From Elusimicrobiales bacterium (GTDB lineage: Bacteria > Elusimicrobiota > Elusimicrobia > Elusimicrobiales > UBA9959), in assembly GCA_028713125.1 (NCBI GenBank), contig JAQTOU010000001.1, forward strand, positions 514,273-578,272: DNA of 64,000 bases, in the 5' to 3' direction. The position numbers and the translations under genes were made by a program. Below, piece by piece: positions 1-6,086 of this stretch. The notes under the pieces were generated by a model, which saw nothing but the letters and a program-made list of their open reading frames with translations, had not been told where the DNA came from and made no database searches. Numbering within the stretch: position 1 is the stretch's first letter; each line of letters starts with the position of its first letter.

Positions 1-259
1 CGGTGAAGAGCAGAGGCGTGGGCCCGTTGACCGGGGACTGATTTATCGACTGCAGCAGCCCTATCATGGCCACTCCAAGCACGGCCGGCAGCAAGGTCTT
101 ATAAAGCGGGTTATCGTGGCTGTCTCCCCCCTTAGCATAAAGCCTGGCCGCGCCTATAAAAAATACCGCATAAAGCGGTACATAGGCCCAGGGCTCAACC
201 GCCGCGAAAGCAAGCGGAGCGAAAACCAGCGAAAGCAGCAGTAAAATCTCCATCGGCAT
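1..259 (-). CDS. O-antigen ligase-like membrane protein, 5' fragment
   Basis: The gene is read leftward and runs off the window edge, so only about the first 86 residues are visible. They begin MPMEILLLLSLVFAP and continue with AFAAVEPWAYVPLY. A hydrophobic first helix followed by a (F/A)-A-V-E-P-W-A motif is typical of the N-terminus of O-antigen ligase/polymerase (RfaL/Wzy-like) proteins, which are inner-membrane proteins. A second hydrophobic segment (LLPAVLGVAMIGLLQ) follows a short hydrophilic loop. The start is ATG at 259 or ATG at 253; neither has a convincing Shine-Dalgarno. The gene diverges from the phosphatase gene at 324 across a 64-bp palindromic spacer. Family assignment rests on the N-terminus only. 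Confidence 0.55.
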   Translation of the reverse strand, partial: MPMEILLLLSLVFAPLAFAAVEPWAYVPLYAVFFIGAARLYAKGGDSHDNPLYKTLLPAVLGVAMIGLLQSINQSPVNGPTPLLFT

Positions 260-262
260 TTC

Positions 263-318
263 AATTTTACCTTATTCCCCCCTGTCGAGGCGAAGCCTCG
301 GCAGAATAAGGTAAAATT
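263..318. repeat. Long palindrome between divergent genes
   Basis: Two perfect 14-bp outer arms (263-276 and 305-318, arm AATTTTACCTTATT) enclose an inner hairpin (about 282-304) with core GAGG-CGAA-CCTC-type pairing. The outer arms place a TAAAAT box facing outward on each side: 312-317 for the + strand gene at 324, and 269-264 for the - strand gene at 259. The inner core resembles the REP-like palindromes at 3828, 5070, 5799 and 6087. It may be a symmetrical divergent promoter, a REP copy, or both. Confidence 0.6.
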
Positions 319-323
319 TATGC

Positions 324-752
324 ATGAAAGTACTTTTTATATGTACCGGGAATATGTGCCGGAGCCCGGCGGCGGAGAAGCTGCTTGCGCTTTACGGCGG
401 GGCGGCAGGGTTCGAGACCAGGTCGCGCGGGACGGCGGCGCAGCCTTACTGCAAGATGCCTCGGCAGATAACGGAATTTCTCACTAAGCAGGGCGTAAGC
501 AGCCTTGAGCATAAGCCCGCTTTGGCCGGCGAGGCTGACATTGACTGGGCCGACCTGATCCTTGTTATGGAAGGGATGCACCGGGATATTCTTGCGGATA
601 AATTCCCCCAGAGCATGAGGAAGACGCAGTTATTCCTGGATTACGTCGGGGAAAGCGGGGATCTCAGGGATCCCATGGGGAAGTCGGATAAAGTGTTCGA
701 AGAAGTTTTACAACAGATACAGGAAGCGATAAAGAAAATAGTTTCCAAATAA
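324..752 (+). CDS. Low-molecular-weight protein-tyrosine phosphatase
   Basis: A 142-residue protein of the usual LMW-PTP length, predicted cytoplasmic. The P-loop is C7-TGNMC-R13-S14, matching the family signature C-x5-R-S, and the late general-acid motif appears as DPMGKS. The family removes phosphate from tyrosine (or arginine) residues. In many bacteria such enzymes work with BY-kinases that control capsule or exopolysaccharide export, which fits the O-antigen-ligase-like gene facing it, but no kinase is visible here. ATG at 324 follows a TAAAAT box by only 6 nt, so the mRNA could be leaderless; there is no Shine-Dalgarno. Confidence 0.9.
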   Translation: MKVLFICTGNMCRSPAAEKLLALYGGAAGFETRSRGTAAQPYCKMPRQITEFLTKQGVSSLEHKPALAGEADIDWADLILVMEGMHRDILADKFPQSMRKTQLFLDYVGESGDLRDPMGKSDKVFEEVLQQIQEAIKKIVSK

Positions 753-768
753 CTATAACTTCAGTAAA

Positions 769-805
769 AGAAAAAGGCCGCTGAGTGCTCAGCGGCCTTT
801 TCTTT
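769..805. terminator. Bidirectional intrinsic terminator
   Basis: A GC-rich stem (AAAGGCCGCTGAG pairing with CTCAGCGGCCTTT around a short loop) is flanked by A-rich sequence upstream and T-rich sequence downstream. It lies between the convergent phosphatase gene (ends 752) and the barrel gene (ends 820) and can serve both. Confidence 0.85.
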
Positions 806-819
806 GCGGCGGTTAGTTC

Positions 820-1983
820 TTAGAACATCGCCTTTATGCCGAGGGCGAATACTTTGTCATTGTACTCGTTGGCTCTCTCGTTGGAATTGCGGTTCTTGTA
901 GGTGAAACCGGCGTCGGCGGACAGCCATTTCTGGATGTTGTAGACGGCGGTAAGGCCGATGCTGGTATTCTCGTCCAGGCGCTTCGGGCTGGTGGCAGTG
1001 GTCCTCTCGGGGTACTGCACGCCTTCGTAGCCGAGGTTGATGCCGGCCTTCACTTTATTGATCATGCGGGTCGCGCCTACGTTCAGCATGGTGCTGGTGT
1101 AGAAGCGGCTGGCGCCGTAGGTGGATTCGATATTGGCGCGCTTGCCGTAGATGGTGATATCGGTCCGCTCCATCGCTTTCCAGACTGCCTGGGCGCTGTA
1201 GCCCATGGTGGTGATGTCTTTCTTCGCGGTGGAACCGACGCTGTTCTTGTCGTACTTGCGGGCCTGCATACCGACGGACACGGTGCCTTCGACCTTGGGG
1301 GCGATATTGCCGACCAGGCCGAGGTCTATGTTATTGTAGGTAGCGTCGTTGACGTTGCTGTTCTCGTAGTTAAGCATGCCTAAGCGGTAGGAGGCCAGGA
1401 CCTTGGTCTTGGGCTGCCACTGGTAGGACACATCGAAACCGACCAGGTTCTCGGCGCGGTCCAGGTTGGCGAAGCTGCTGGCGAGGTAGTTATTGTAGAC
1501 GTTCTGCAGGGCGATGGCGAAGCCGAATTTGCCGCGGAGAGGGGCGTCGTACTTGAGGGCGACGGTGTTCTCTATGCGCTTTGCGCGGGCGGTAGTTTCG
1601 GAGTTAGCCTGGTCGGTGGTCTGCTTGTAGTTGTCGTTCACACCAACGGTCATATCCTTGGGCAGCTTGGCCTTTGCGGAGAAGTTCGCGTTGTGGTGAG
1701 TGGCGTTATTGATGGTGGCGGCGCGGGAGTAGTTCAGGATCTCCATGTTATAGCCGCCGGTGAGGTCGAGGCGGGCCCCGACTTTCTCGACAAGGCCGAA
1801 ACCCAGGGCGGTGCGGTTAATGACCGCGCCCTTGGCGTTGTGCTTGTTGAGGTAGATATTGCTGTCGTAGCTCTCGAGGGTGCTCATGAAAGGGTTGACT
1901 TCCATGTTCCCGAGCTTTATGTTCTGCTGCGCGCCGGCGGCGGCAGGTATTAAGAGAACGGCTGCGATTAAAAGGTTCTTCAT
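820..1983 (-). CDS. Outer-membrane beta-barrel protein
   Basis: A 387-residue secreted protein. The N-terminus MKNLLIAAVLLIPAAAGAQ is a clear signal peptide, and the rest is a run of alternating aromatic/polar strands ending in KAMF; a C-terminal Phe is the usual barrel-assembly signal. The pattern (LESYDSNIYL near the N-terminus, then repeated amphipathic strands) resembles the BBP2-type porins found with exopolysaccharide or FecR genes. An AGGAG sequence lies upstream of ATG 1983. The FecR-like gene ends 34 bp upstream in the same direction, so the two probably form an operon. Substrate is unknown. Confidence 0.75.
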   Translation of the reverse strand: MKNLLIAAVLLIPAAAGAQQNIKLGNMEVNPFMSTLESYDSNIYLNKHNAKGAVINRTALGFGLVEKVGARLDLTGGYNMEILNYSRAATINNATHHNANFSAKAKLPKDMTVGVNDNYKQTTDQANSETTARAKRIENTVALKYDAPLRGKFGFAIALQNVYNNYLASSFANLDRAENLVGFDVSYQWQPKTKVLASYRLGMLNYENSNVNDATYNNIDLGLVGNIAPKVEGTVSVGMQARKYDKNSVGSTAKKDITTMGYSAQAVWKAMERTDITIYGKRANIESTYGASRFYTSTMLNVGATRMINKVKAGINLGYEGVQYPERTTATSPKRLDENTSIGLTAVYNIQKWLSADAGFTYKNRNSNERANEYNDKVFALGIKAMF

Positions 1984-2016
1984 TTATTTATAGTCTCCTT
2001 ATATATGGGCGCTGGC

Positions 2017-2682
2017 TTAGTTGCAATCGGGGCTGGACGAGCTGACATCGCAGACAGCCTGTACGACTTCCACGGTGGGGATCACGGTGGTGGCCGGGGG
2101 TTCCACGATCACTACGGGCTCTTTGACCTCGGGCGTCGCGGGGGTGGAAGCGGTAGGGGTGATAACAGGCGCGGAGGGCACGGTCACGGTCTGGCCGGCC
2201 TGCACGGTCTGCGTTTCGCCGCCTGAAGCGTTGGTCATAACCGCATTGCCTTTCTCCATGGAGATATTGACATTGCCGTTAGTGTTGATCATCTTGACTT
2301 CGCTGTTGGCGGTCAGGATTACGTTCTGGCCTGACTCGGTCTTTACGGCGACCGGGGTACCGGCGCCTAAGGCCACGTTCACCTGGCCGGCATTGGAGGC
2401 AACTGAGAAGTTGGAACCGGTGGCTCCGGAAATCTTTTTGCCGCCCGCCTCGATCTCGATAGTTCCGTCGACAACCGCGAAAGTCACCTTATTGTCGGTG
2501 ATCTCGGGGATGGCGTCGCCGGGCTTAAGGGTCATTACGACCACGCCGTCTTTCATTATGTTGACGGTTCCGGTTATCTTGGTGATCTTTATGGTTTTAG
2601 CGGCCTGGCCGGGGGCCTGGGCGAACACATTGGCGCTAAACGCGAATACGGCGGATATGGCTAACAGTTGGAACAATTTCAT
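2017..2682 (-). CDS. FecR-domain secreted protein
   Basis: About 221 residues with a signal peptide (cleavage after ...SANVFAQA). The region TGTVNIMKDGVVVMTLKPGD resembles a FecR/LysM-type beta-rich domain, followed by repeated VxVxTxxG strands and a Pro/Thr/Val-rich C-terminal tail containing two Cys. Such proteins sit in the periplasm or at the outer membrane. ATG 2682 is preferred because AGGAGG lies about 5 nt upstream; a GTG one codon earlier is possible. It probably partners the barrel protein encoded directly downstream. A strong sigma-70-like promoter lies at 2716-2744. Confidence 0.65.
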   Translation of the reverse strand: MKLFQLLAISAVFAFSANVFAQAPGQAAKTIKITKITGTVNIMKDGVVVMTLKPGDAIPEITDNKVTFAVVDGTIEIEAGGKKISGATGSNFSVASNAGQVNVALGAGTPVAVKTESGQNVILTANSEVKMINTNGNVNISMEKGNAVMTNASGGETQTVQAGQTVTVPSAPVITPTASTPATPEVKEPVVIVEPPATTVIPTVEVVQAVCDVSSSSPDCN

Positions 2683-2715
2683 CACTACCTCCTAAACCTT
2701 AGTTGGAACAAGAAT

Positions 2716-2744
2716 ATAGTAGCAGAGTAGTTTTAACTTGTCAA
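2716..2744 (-). promoter_or_regulatory. Sigma-70-like promoter of the FecR/barrel operon
   Basis: Read on the minus strand, TTGACA (2744-2739), a 17-nt spacer and TACTAT (2721-2716) lead to a start about 35 nt upstream of ATG 2682. Confidence 0.7.
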
Positions 2745-2760
2745 GATTTTTTTGCGATTA

Positions 2761-2797
2761 TACCGCTAGTTGAAACTTTTGCGGTATTTGGTAGAAT
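2761..2797 (+). promoter_or_regulatory. Promoter with overlapping dyad, possibly leaderless
   Basis: TTGAAA (2770-2775), a 16-nt spacer and TAGAAT (2792-2797) place the transcription start at about 2804, exactly at the ATG of the next gene. A dyad TACCGC (2761-2766) / GCGGTA (2781-2786) overlaps the -35 region and could be an operator. Confidence 0.5.
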
Positions 2798-2803
2798 TGA
2801 ACT

Positions 2804-3823
2804 ATGAAAACAATCGTACTATTTTTAGGCTTGGCGGCGCTTTCCCCTTTCGCTGCGGCGGCCGGGGATTTCCCCCTTGGGTTTTACGGTATCACCGGGC
2901 CGAAGGAACTTGGCGTTTTGAAAGAAGCGGGGTTCAACTGCTTCCACACTTATACGCAGGACCCGGAGCGGCTTGCGGCGCTTGCGGCGGAAGCGAAGAA
3001 GCTCGATCTGAAGATGGTGGCCTACCCGGACAGGGTCATAGACTCCTCTTATACTAAGGAGGCGAAACGCTGGCCGGTGCTGGCCTGGTACCTTTACGAT
3101 GAGCCGGAAGTTCGGAAGTTCCCGTTGGCTTCGCTTGAACAAATGGACAAGCGGGTTAAGGATTGGTCCTCGGCGGCAAAAACCGTTTTTGTGATGGGCG
3201 AGGGCGTGGCCGCTTTCAATTACGGCGGCGTGGCCGATATGCTGATGGTGGACTGGTATCCTGTTCCCCACCTGCGGCTCGAGTCCGTCGGCGAGCAGAT
3301 CGCTATGGCTAAGGCCGGCGCCGCTATCAAGGACCCTTCGCGGCAGAACAAGCCCGTCTGGGCCGTGCTCCAGGCTTTCGACTGGATCGGCTACCCGCAG
3401 AAGCGGCAGCCCCCCGTTGGCGGCTTTCCCACTTTCGAACAGGTCCGCTTTATGACCTACCTCGCTATAGCGCGCGGTGCCGAGGGCATTTTCTACTTCA
3501 CCTATACCGGCTCAGACGGCGTGCCTTTGCCCAACCGCCCCGAGCGCTGGGGCACCTACCAGCGCATGGCCGCCGAGCTTAACGCTCTTATGCCCGTCCT
3601 GAAAAAAGGCAAGCCCGGCGTCCTCCCGGCCGGCCTTGACGCGAACCTGGCCTCCCGCGCCCTCAAACAGGGCGGCAAGAACTACATCATATTGCTGAAC
3701 GCTTCGGAGGCCCCACTCCCCCTCAACCTCGAAGTCCTCTCCCCCTACCGCCCCCTCTTCGAACAAAACAGGGCGCTCCCCCCCACCCTGTCCCCCCACA
3801 AAGTATTAGTGCTGGAAAAATAA
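2804..3823 (+). CDS. Secreted TIM-barrel (glycoside-hydrolase-like) protein
   Basis: A 339-residue protein with a signal peptide (MKTIVLFLGLAALSPFAAAAG). The body reads like a glycosidase TIM barrel: FYGITGPKELGVLKEAGFN, then WYLYDEPE with an acidic pair typical of a strand-4 acid/base site, MLMVDWYPVP, AVLQAFDW and GAEGIFYFTYTG near strands 7-8. The C-terminal 60 residues look like a small beta domain (NYIILLNASEAPLPLNLEVL). A sugar-active role is inferred from this layout. No Shine-Dalgarno precedes ATG 2804, and the promoter position suggests a leaderless transcript. A REP-like palindrome and a terminator follow the stop. Confidence 0.6.
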   Translation: MKTIVLFLGLAALSPFAAAAGDFPLGFYGITGPKELGVLKEAGFNCFHTYTQDPERLAALAAEAKKLDLKMVAYPDRVIDSSYTKEAKRWPVLAWYLYDEPEVRKFPLASLEQMDKRVKDWSSAAKTVFVMGEGVAAFNYGGVADMLMVDWYPVPHLRLESVGEQIAMAKAGAAIKDPSRQNKPVWAVLQAFDWIGYPQKRQPPVGGFPTFEQVRFMTYLAIARGAEGIFYFTYTGSDGVPLPNRPERWGTYQRMAAELNALMPVLKKGKPGVLPAGLDANLASRALKQGGKNYIILLNASEAPLPLNLEVLSPYRPLFEQNRALPPTLSPHKVLVLEK

Positions 3824-3827
3824 TACC

Positions 3828-3850
3828 CTATTGAGGTTGAGCCTCGATAG
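3828..3850 (+). repeat. REP-like palindrome, copy 1
   Basis: Arms CTATTGAGG and CCTCGATAG around a TTGAG-type loop. It is the same element as at 5070, 5799 and (reversed) 6087, with one A-to-G change that keeps a G:T pair. It lies 4 bp after the stop of the TIM-barrel gene. Confidence 0.8.
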
Positions 3851-3857
3851 AGGAACA

Positions 3858-3898
3858 GCAAGCAAAGAGCCCGGCTGATCGCCGGGCTCTTTGCTTGT
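3858..3898 (+). terminator. Terminator hairpin left of the toxin-antitoxin module
   Basis: The stem CAAGCAAAGAGCCCGGC pairs with GCCGGGCTCTTTGCTTG. It closely resembles the hairpin at 4656-4697, and the differing bases keep pairing in both. Confidence 0.8.
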
Positions 3899-3905
3899 CG
3901 GATTC

Positions 3906-3952
3906 TATATTTCAACACGACACGCCCTTGTCGGGTTCGCCTGCTATAGTAT
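3906..3952 (+). repeat. 47-bp element, left copy
   Basis: This 47-bp stretch matches the reverse complement of 5829-5875 at 41 of 47 positions by hand alignment. It contains a small hairpin, CGACA...TGTCG. The two copies bracket the toxin-antitoxin genes, the orphan antitoxin and the RAYT gene as inverted repeats. Confidence 0.7.
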
Positions 3953-3975
3953 TATCAGAACAGTGATTTTCCACC

Positions 3976-4004
3976 TTGACAGACAGTAGCTTGTAAGCTA
4001 CACT
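3976..4004 (+). promoter_or_regulatory. Promoter/operator of the toxin-antitoxin operon
   Basis: TTGACA (3976-3981), a 17-nt spacer and TACACT (3999-4004). The spacer contains a perfect dyad GTAGCTT (3986-3992) / AAGCTAC (3995-4001), well placed for autorepression by the antitoxin. A GGAGGGG ribosome site follows before ATG 4018. Confidence 0.75.
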
Positions 4005-4017
4005 ATAGGAGGGGATC

Positions 4018-4362
4018 ATGGATATTTCCCCCGTAAGTATTCAGTTCTATATGACCGTATCGGGAAGGTGCCCTTTCGAAGAATGGCTGCATTCCCTCGA
4101 TAGCCACACGCAGCACGCGATAGACGCCAGGGTTATCAAACTCCGCCGGGGTCTCTTTGGAGATTTCAAGCATCTGGGCGAGGGCATTTATGAGTTGCGC
4201 TTTCACTTCGGCCCCGGATACAGGATTTATTACGGCATACACGAAAGGACGCTAGTCCTGCTGCTTGAGGCGGGCGATAAGAAAAGCCAGACAAAAGATA
4301 TTGAGGTCGCAAAGTATTTCTGGAGAGATTTTATAAGGAGGCATAGAAATGAAACTCACTAA
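4018..4362 (+). CDS. RelE/ParE-superfamily toxin (Gp49/HigB-like)
   Basis: 114 residues, the usual size for PF05973-type toxins. Characteristic features are the N-terminal SGRCPFEEWLHSLD segment, helix ARVIKLRRGLFGDFKHLGEG, then YELRFHFGPGYRIYYGI and LLLEAGDKKSQTKDIEVAKYF; the R-x-Y-Y and GDK motifs are typical. Such toxins are usually ribosome-dependent or free mRNA endoribonucleases. The toxin comes first and its end overlaps the antitoxin start by 14 nt, the HigBA-like order. GGAGGGG precedes the ATG. Confidence 0.9.
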   Translation: MDISPVSIQFYMTVSGRCPFEEWLHSLDSHTQHAIDARVIKLRRGLFGDFKHLGEGIYELRFHFGPGYRIYYGIHERTLVLLLEAGDKKSQTKDIEVAKYFWRDFIRRHRNETH

Positions 4363-4639
4363 AAGCTACCATGAAGATTTACTAAAACGTCTTGCCGATC
4401 CCAAATATGCCTTGGGATACCTCAACGCCGTGCTTGAAGATGGCGATGAGGGAGACTTCCTGCTGGCCCTGCATGACGTAGCCCAGGTACACGGCGGCCT
4501 GGCGCAGATAGCCCGGAAGACCAAGCTCAACCGCGAGCACCTCTTCCGCATGCTTTCCAAGAAGGGCAACCCGCAGCTCCACAACCTGCGCCTCATAGCC
4601 GGAGCCATGGGCTATAAATTCACCCTGCGAAAAGCCTAG
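4349..4639 (+). CDS. HTH antitoxin of the addiction-module antidote family
   Basis: 96 residues: MKLTKSYHEDLLKRL, then LALHDVAQVHGG and a lambda-repressor-type HTH (LAQIARKTKLNREHLFRMLS), then the family-typical KGNPQLHNLRLIAGAMGYKF end. This matches the 'putative addiction module antidote protein' family that pairs with Gp49-like toxins. It should neutralise the toxin at 4018 and bind the dyad at 3986-4001. An AAGGAGG-like site lies inside the toxin gene just upstream. A paralogue without a toxin lies at 4712-5014 in convergent orientation. Confidence 0.9.
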   Translation: MKLTKSYHEDLLKRLADPKYALGYLNAVLEDGDEGDFLLALHDVAQVHGGLAQIARKTKLNREHLFRMLSKKGNPQLHNLRLIAGAMGYKFTLRKA

Positions 4640-4655
4640 GTGAAGAGGCTCTACA

Positions 4656-4697
4656 GCAAACAAAGAACCCGGCGGTTAGCCGGGTTCTTTGTTTGTG
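4656..4697. terminator. Terminator hairpin right of the toxin-antitoxin module
   Basis: The stem CAAACAAAGAACCCGGC pairs with GCCGGGTTCTTTGTTTG. It lies between convergent antitoxin genes and is a sequence relative of the hairpin at 3858-3898 with compensating base changes. Confidence 0.85.
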
Positions 4698-4711
4698 GCT
4701 TTCTGATTTTT

Positions 4712-5014
4712 TCATCGACTGGAAGGTGTTACTAAGAAGCCTATACGGATGCCGTAAACGGCCAATATGTTTTTCACCGTGAAGAACTCCGGGTTTCCTG
4801 AATGGGAAAGAATTTTGTAAAGACTCGTGCGGCTCATCTTGGTGGCCTTTGCCAAAGCGCCTATACCCCCTTGCGCGGTGGCGACATTGCGTACGGCCTT
4901 CATAAGGGACCCGATATCATTATCCTCAGACACGGAATTAAGATAGGCAGCAGCCTCCGCAGACTTGGAAAGTTGCTTAAACAAATACGAGCGATGGGAT
5001 ACAGTTCGTTTCAT
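4712..5014 (-). CDS. Orphan HTH antitoxin, paralogue of the 4349 gene
   Basis: 100 residues with the same plan as the antitoxin at 4349: SYLFKQLSKSAEAAAYLNSV, LMKAVRNVATAQGGIGALAKATKMSRTSLYKILS, GNPEFFTVKNILAVYGIRIGF. The HTH is intact. No toxin gene is adjacent: upstream there is only its own promoter (5032-5060), a REP and the 3' end of the RAYT gene. It may be a stand-alone repressor, an anti-addiction antitoxin or the remnant of a module whose toxin was lost when the RAYT arrived. There is no good Shine-Dalgarno before ATG 5014. Confidence 0.8.
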   Translation of the reverse strand: MKRTVSHRSYLFKQLSKSAEAAAYLNSVSEDNDIGSLMKAVRNVATAQGGIGALAKATKMSRTSLYKILSHSGNPEFFTVKNILAVYGIRIGFLVTPSSR

Positions 5015-5031
5015 TGTCCTATTCTTGACAT

Positions 5032-5060
5032 AGTGTATCCCATAGGAGACACATTGTCAA
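5032..5060 (-). promoter_or_regulatory. Promoter/operator of the orphan antitoxin
   Basis: On the minus strand, TTGACA (5060-5055), 17 nt and TACACT (5037-5032), the same hexamers and spacing as the promoter at 3976-4004. A dyad (GTGTATCC 5033-5040 / GGAGACAC 5045-5052, one mismatch) lies in the spacer and -10 region. Its sequence differs from the dyad at 3986, so the two antitoxins may bind different operators. Confidence 0.7.
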
Positions 5061-5069
5061 CGCAATTCA

Positions 5070-5092
5070 CTATTGAGGTTGAGCCTCAATAG
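5070..5092 (+). repeat. REP-like palindrome, copy 2
   Basis: Arms CTATTGAGG and CCTCAATAG. It overlaps the 3' end of the RAYT gene and provides that gene's TAG stop on the minus strand. Confidence 0.85.
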
Positions 5093-5783
5093 GGGGCCCC
5101 GGCTCGATAGGCGCACTCTTACGATTTTCAAGCCATTTTGACATGCCGGTCAAACCACCACCGTCCCGGTGAAAGAACTCAGCCAAAAGATCCCTCTTTG
5201 TAACTGCCGGAAAGTTACTTATCCCCGCATAATCCCTGAAGCTGCTCCATTTATAGGCTTTAAGGAAACTGACTTGAGCTTCTATCGAAGGAAGCGGCGC
5301 CGTCAACTTAAGCGGATTGGCATGTATGTAATACGGGATCCCGTCAAAGTGTCCGTCATTTTCGATCATCACCGCCTTAAACCTTCCCTGGAATAACACG
5401 CCTGTCCGCTGGTATTTTTTATTAAAGTACATAGTGTACGCCGTCCCAAGCTTATGCATAAATGCGGCGACGCCGCACTGAACGCGCTGGGTAAGAAGTA
5501 AATGGTAGTGGTTTGGCATCAAGACAAAGGCCAATATATCCACCAGTGGTTTATCGCCTATGCCGACTGGGCGCAAAGAGATAAATTTATTTGAATTGCT
5601 GGATTGCGGATAATTCCTGTCAAAGGCATAGCCGAAGTTGAGCACAGGTTTAGAATTATTCATTTCCCGGAGGTCTCCGAGAAACCTGTACCTATCGTGA
5701 TCATTCAAAAAAACTTCCCGTTTATCAGTTCCCCGATTGTAGATGTGATATATCTGTTCCTCCGCAAATGCAACTCTCCTCAT
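5070..5783 (-). CDS. REP-associated tyrosine transposase (RAYT, IS200-like)
   Basis: 237 residues of the Y1/HUH single-strand transposase superfamily. The N-terminus YHIYNRGTDKREVF is the usual beta strand; N91-HYHLLL contains the metal-binding HUH pair H92/H94; then LGTAYTMYFNKKYQRTGVLF and QGRFKAVMI carry the catalytic-tyrosine helix and the RAYT hallmark; NPLKL and YKWSSFRDYAG follow. All motifs are intact, so it is probably active or recently active. Its last codons (IEAQPQ-stop) are read from a REP palindrome (5070-5092), and another REP lies 16 bp upstream of the start (5799-5821). The family is thought to mobilise REPs. Confidence 0.9.
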   Translation of the reverse strand: MRRVAFAEEQIYHIYNRGTDKREVFLNDHDRYRFLGDLREMNNSKPVLNFGYAFDRNYPQSSNSNKFISLRPVGIGDKPLVDILAFVLMPNHYHLLLTQRVQCGVAAFMHKLGTAYTMYFNKKYQRTGVLFQGRFKAVMIENDGHFDGIPYYIHANPLKLTAPLPSIEAQVSFLKAYKWSSFRDYAGISNFPAVTKRDLLAEFFHRDGGGLTGMSKWLENRKSAPIEPGPPIEAQPQ

Positions 5784-5798
5784 AACGCCCCCTTTACC

Positions 5799-5821
5799 TT
5801 ATTGAGGTTGAGCCTCAATAG
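5799..5821 (+). repeat. REP-like palindrome, copy 3
   Basis: TTATTGAGG and CCTCAATAG arms, same orientation as copy 2, 16 bp upstream of the RAYT start codon. The preceding TTTACC also recalls the arm of the palindrome at 263-318. Confidence 0.85.
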
Positions 5822-5828
5822 CCTAGAG

Positions 5829-5875
5829 ATACCATAGCAGACGAACTCGACAAGGGCGTGTCGACTTGGAATATA
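5829..5875 (-). repeat. 47-bp element, right copy
   Basis: Reverse-complement partner of 3906-3952 (41/47 identical). It sits just upstream of the REP-RAYT unit. No other copy was noticed in the window. Confidence 0.7.
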
Positions 5876-5876
5876 A

Positions 5877-5916
5877 GACAACGGGCTACTTTTCCCAAGA
5901 AAAATAGCCCGTTGTC
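5877..5916 (-). terminator. Hairpin terminator after the 49-codon gene
   Basis: GACAACGGGCTA (5877-5888) pairs with TAGCCCGTTGTC (5905-5916), and an inner TTTT/AAAA pairing extends the stem. A short T/A-rich tract follows on the minus strand. It probably ends the thrS and small-gene transcript. Confidence 0.65.
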
Positions 5917-5929
5917 GTTTATGTAAGTA

Positions 5930-6079
5930 TTACAGGGAGTATGGAGAGACGTTTACGGCTTTGCCGTTTTTCCAGATAGCCAGGGGTCGTCCGGTCTTCT
6001 TATGATCGGCTACTACTTTCCGTATTGCAACTTTCATGGCTATTTCCGCTTTATCCTGCATGGACAGCCTTTTTTTCAT
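5930..6079 (-). CDS. Small conserved-looking protein, 49 aa
   Basis: The frame encodes MKKRLSMQDKAEIAMKVAIR followed by KVVADHKKTGRPLAIWKNG and KAVNVSPYSL. A helix ending in VVADHKKTG, then PLAIWKNGKAV-V-P, is a pattern I associate with a family of tiny uncharacterised proteins often found near toxin-antitoxin or mobile genes; that recollection should be tested. It is cytoplasmic, positively charged and has no membrane segment. It lies 23 bp after the thrS stop across a REP hairpin and is followed by a terminator, so it could be expressed from the thrS transcript. Function unknown. Confidence 0.6.
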   Translation of the reverse strand: MKKRLSMQDKAEIAMKVAIRKVVADHKKTGRPLAIWKNGKAVNVSPYSL

Positions 6080-6086
6080 AAGTCAG

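Noticed and set aside
3906-5875. Classical insertion sequence with 47-bp terminal inverted repeats
   Set aside because: The copies are far apart and imperfect, contain no DDE transposase and no clear target duplication; treated as an open question instead.
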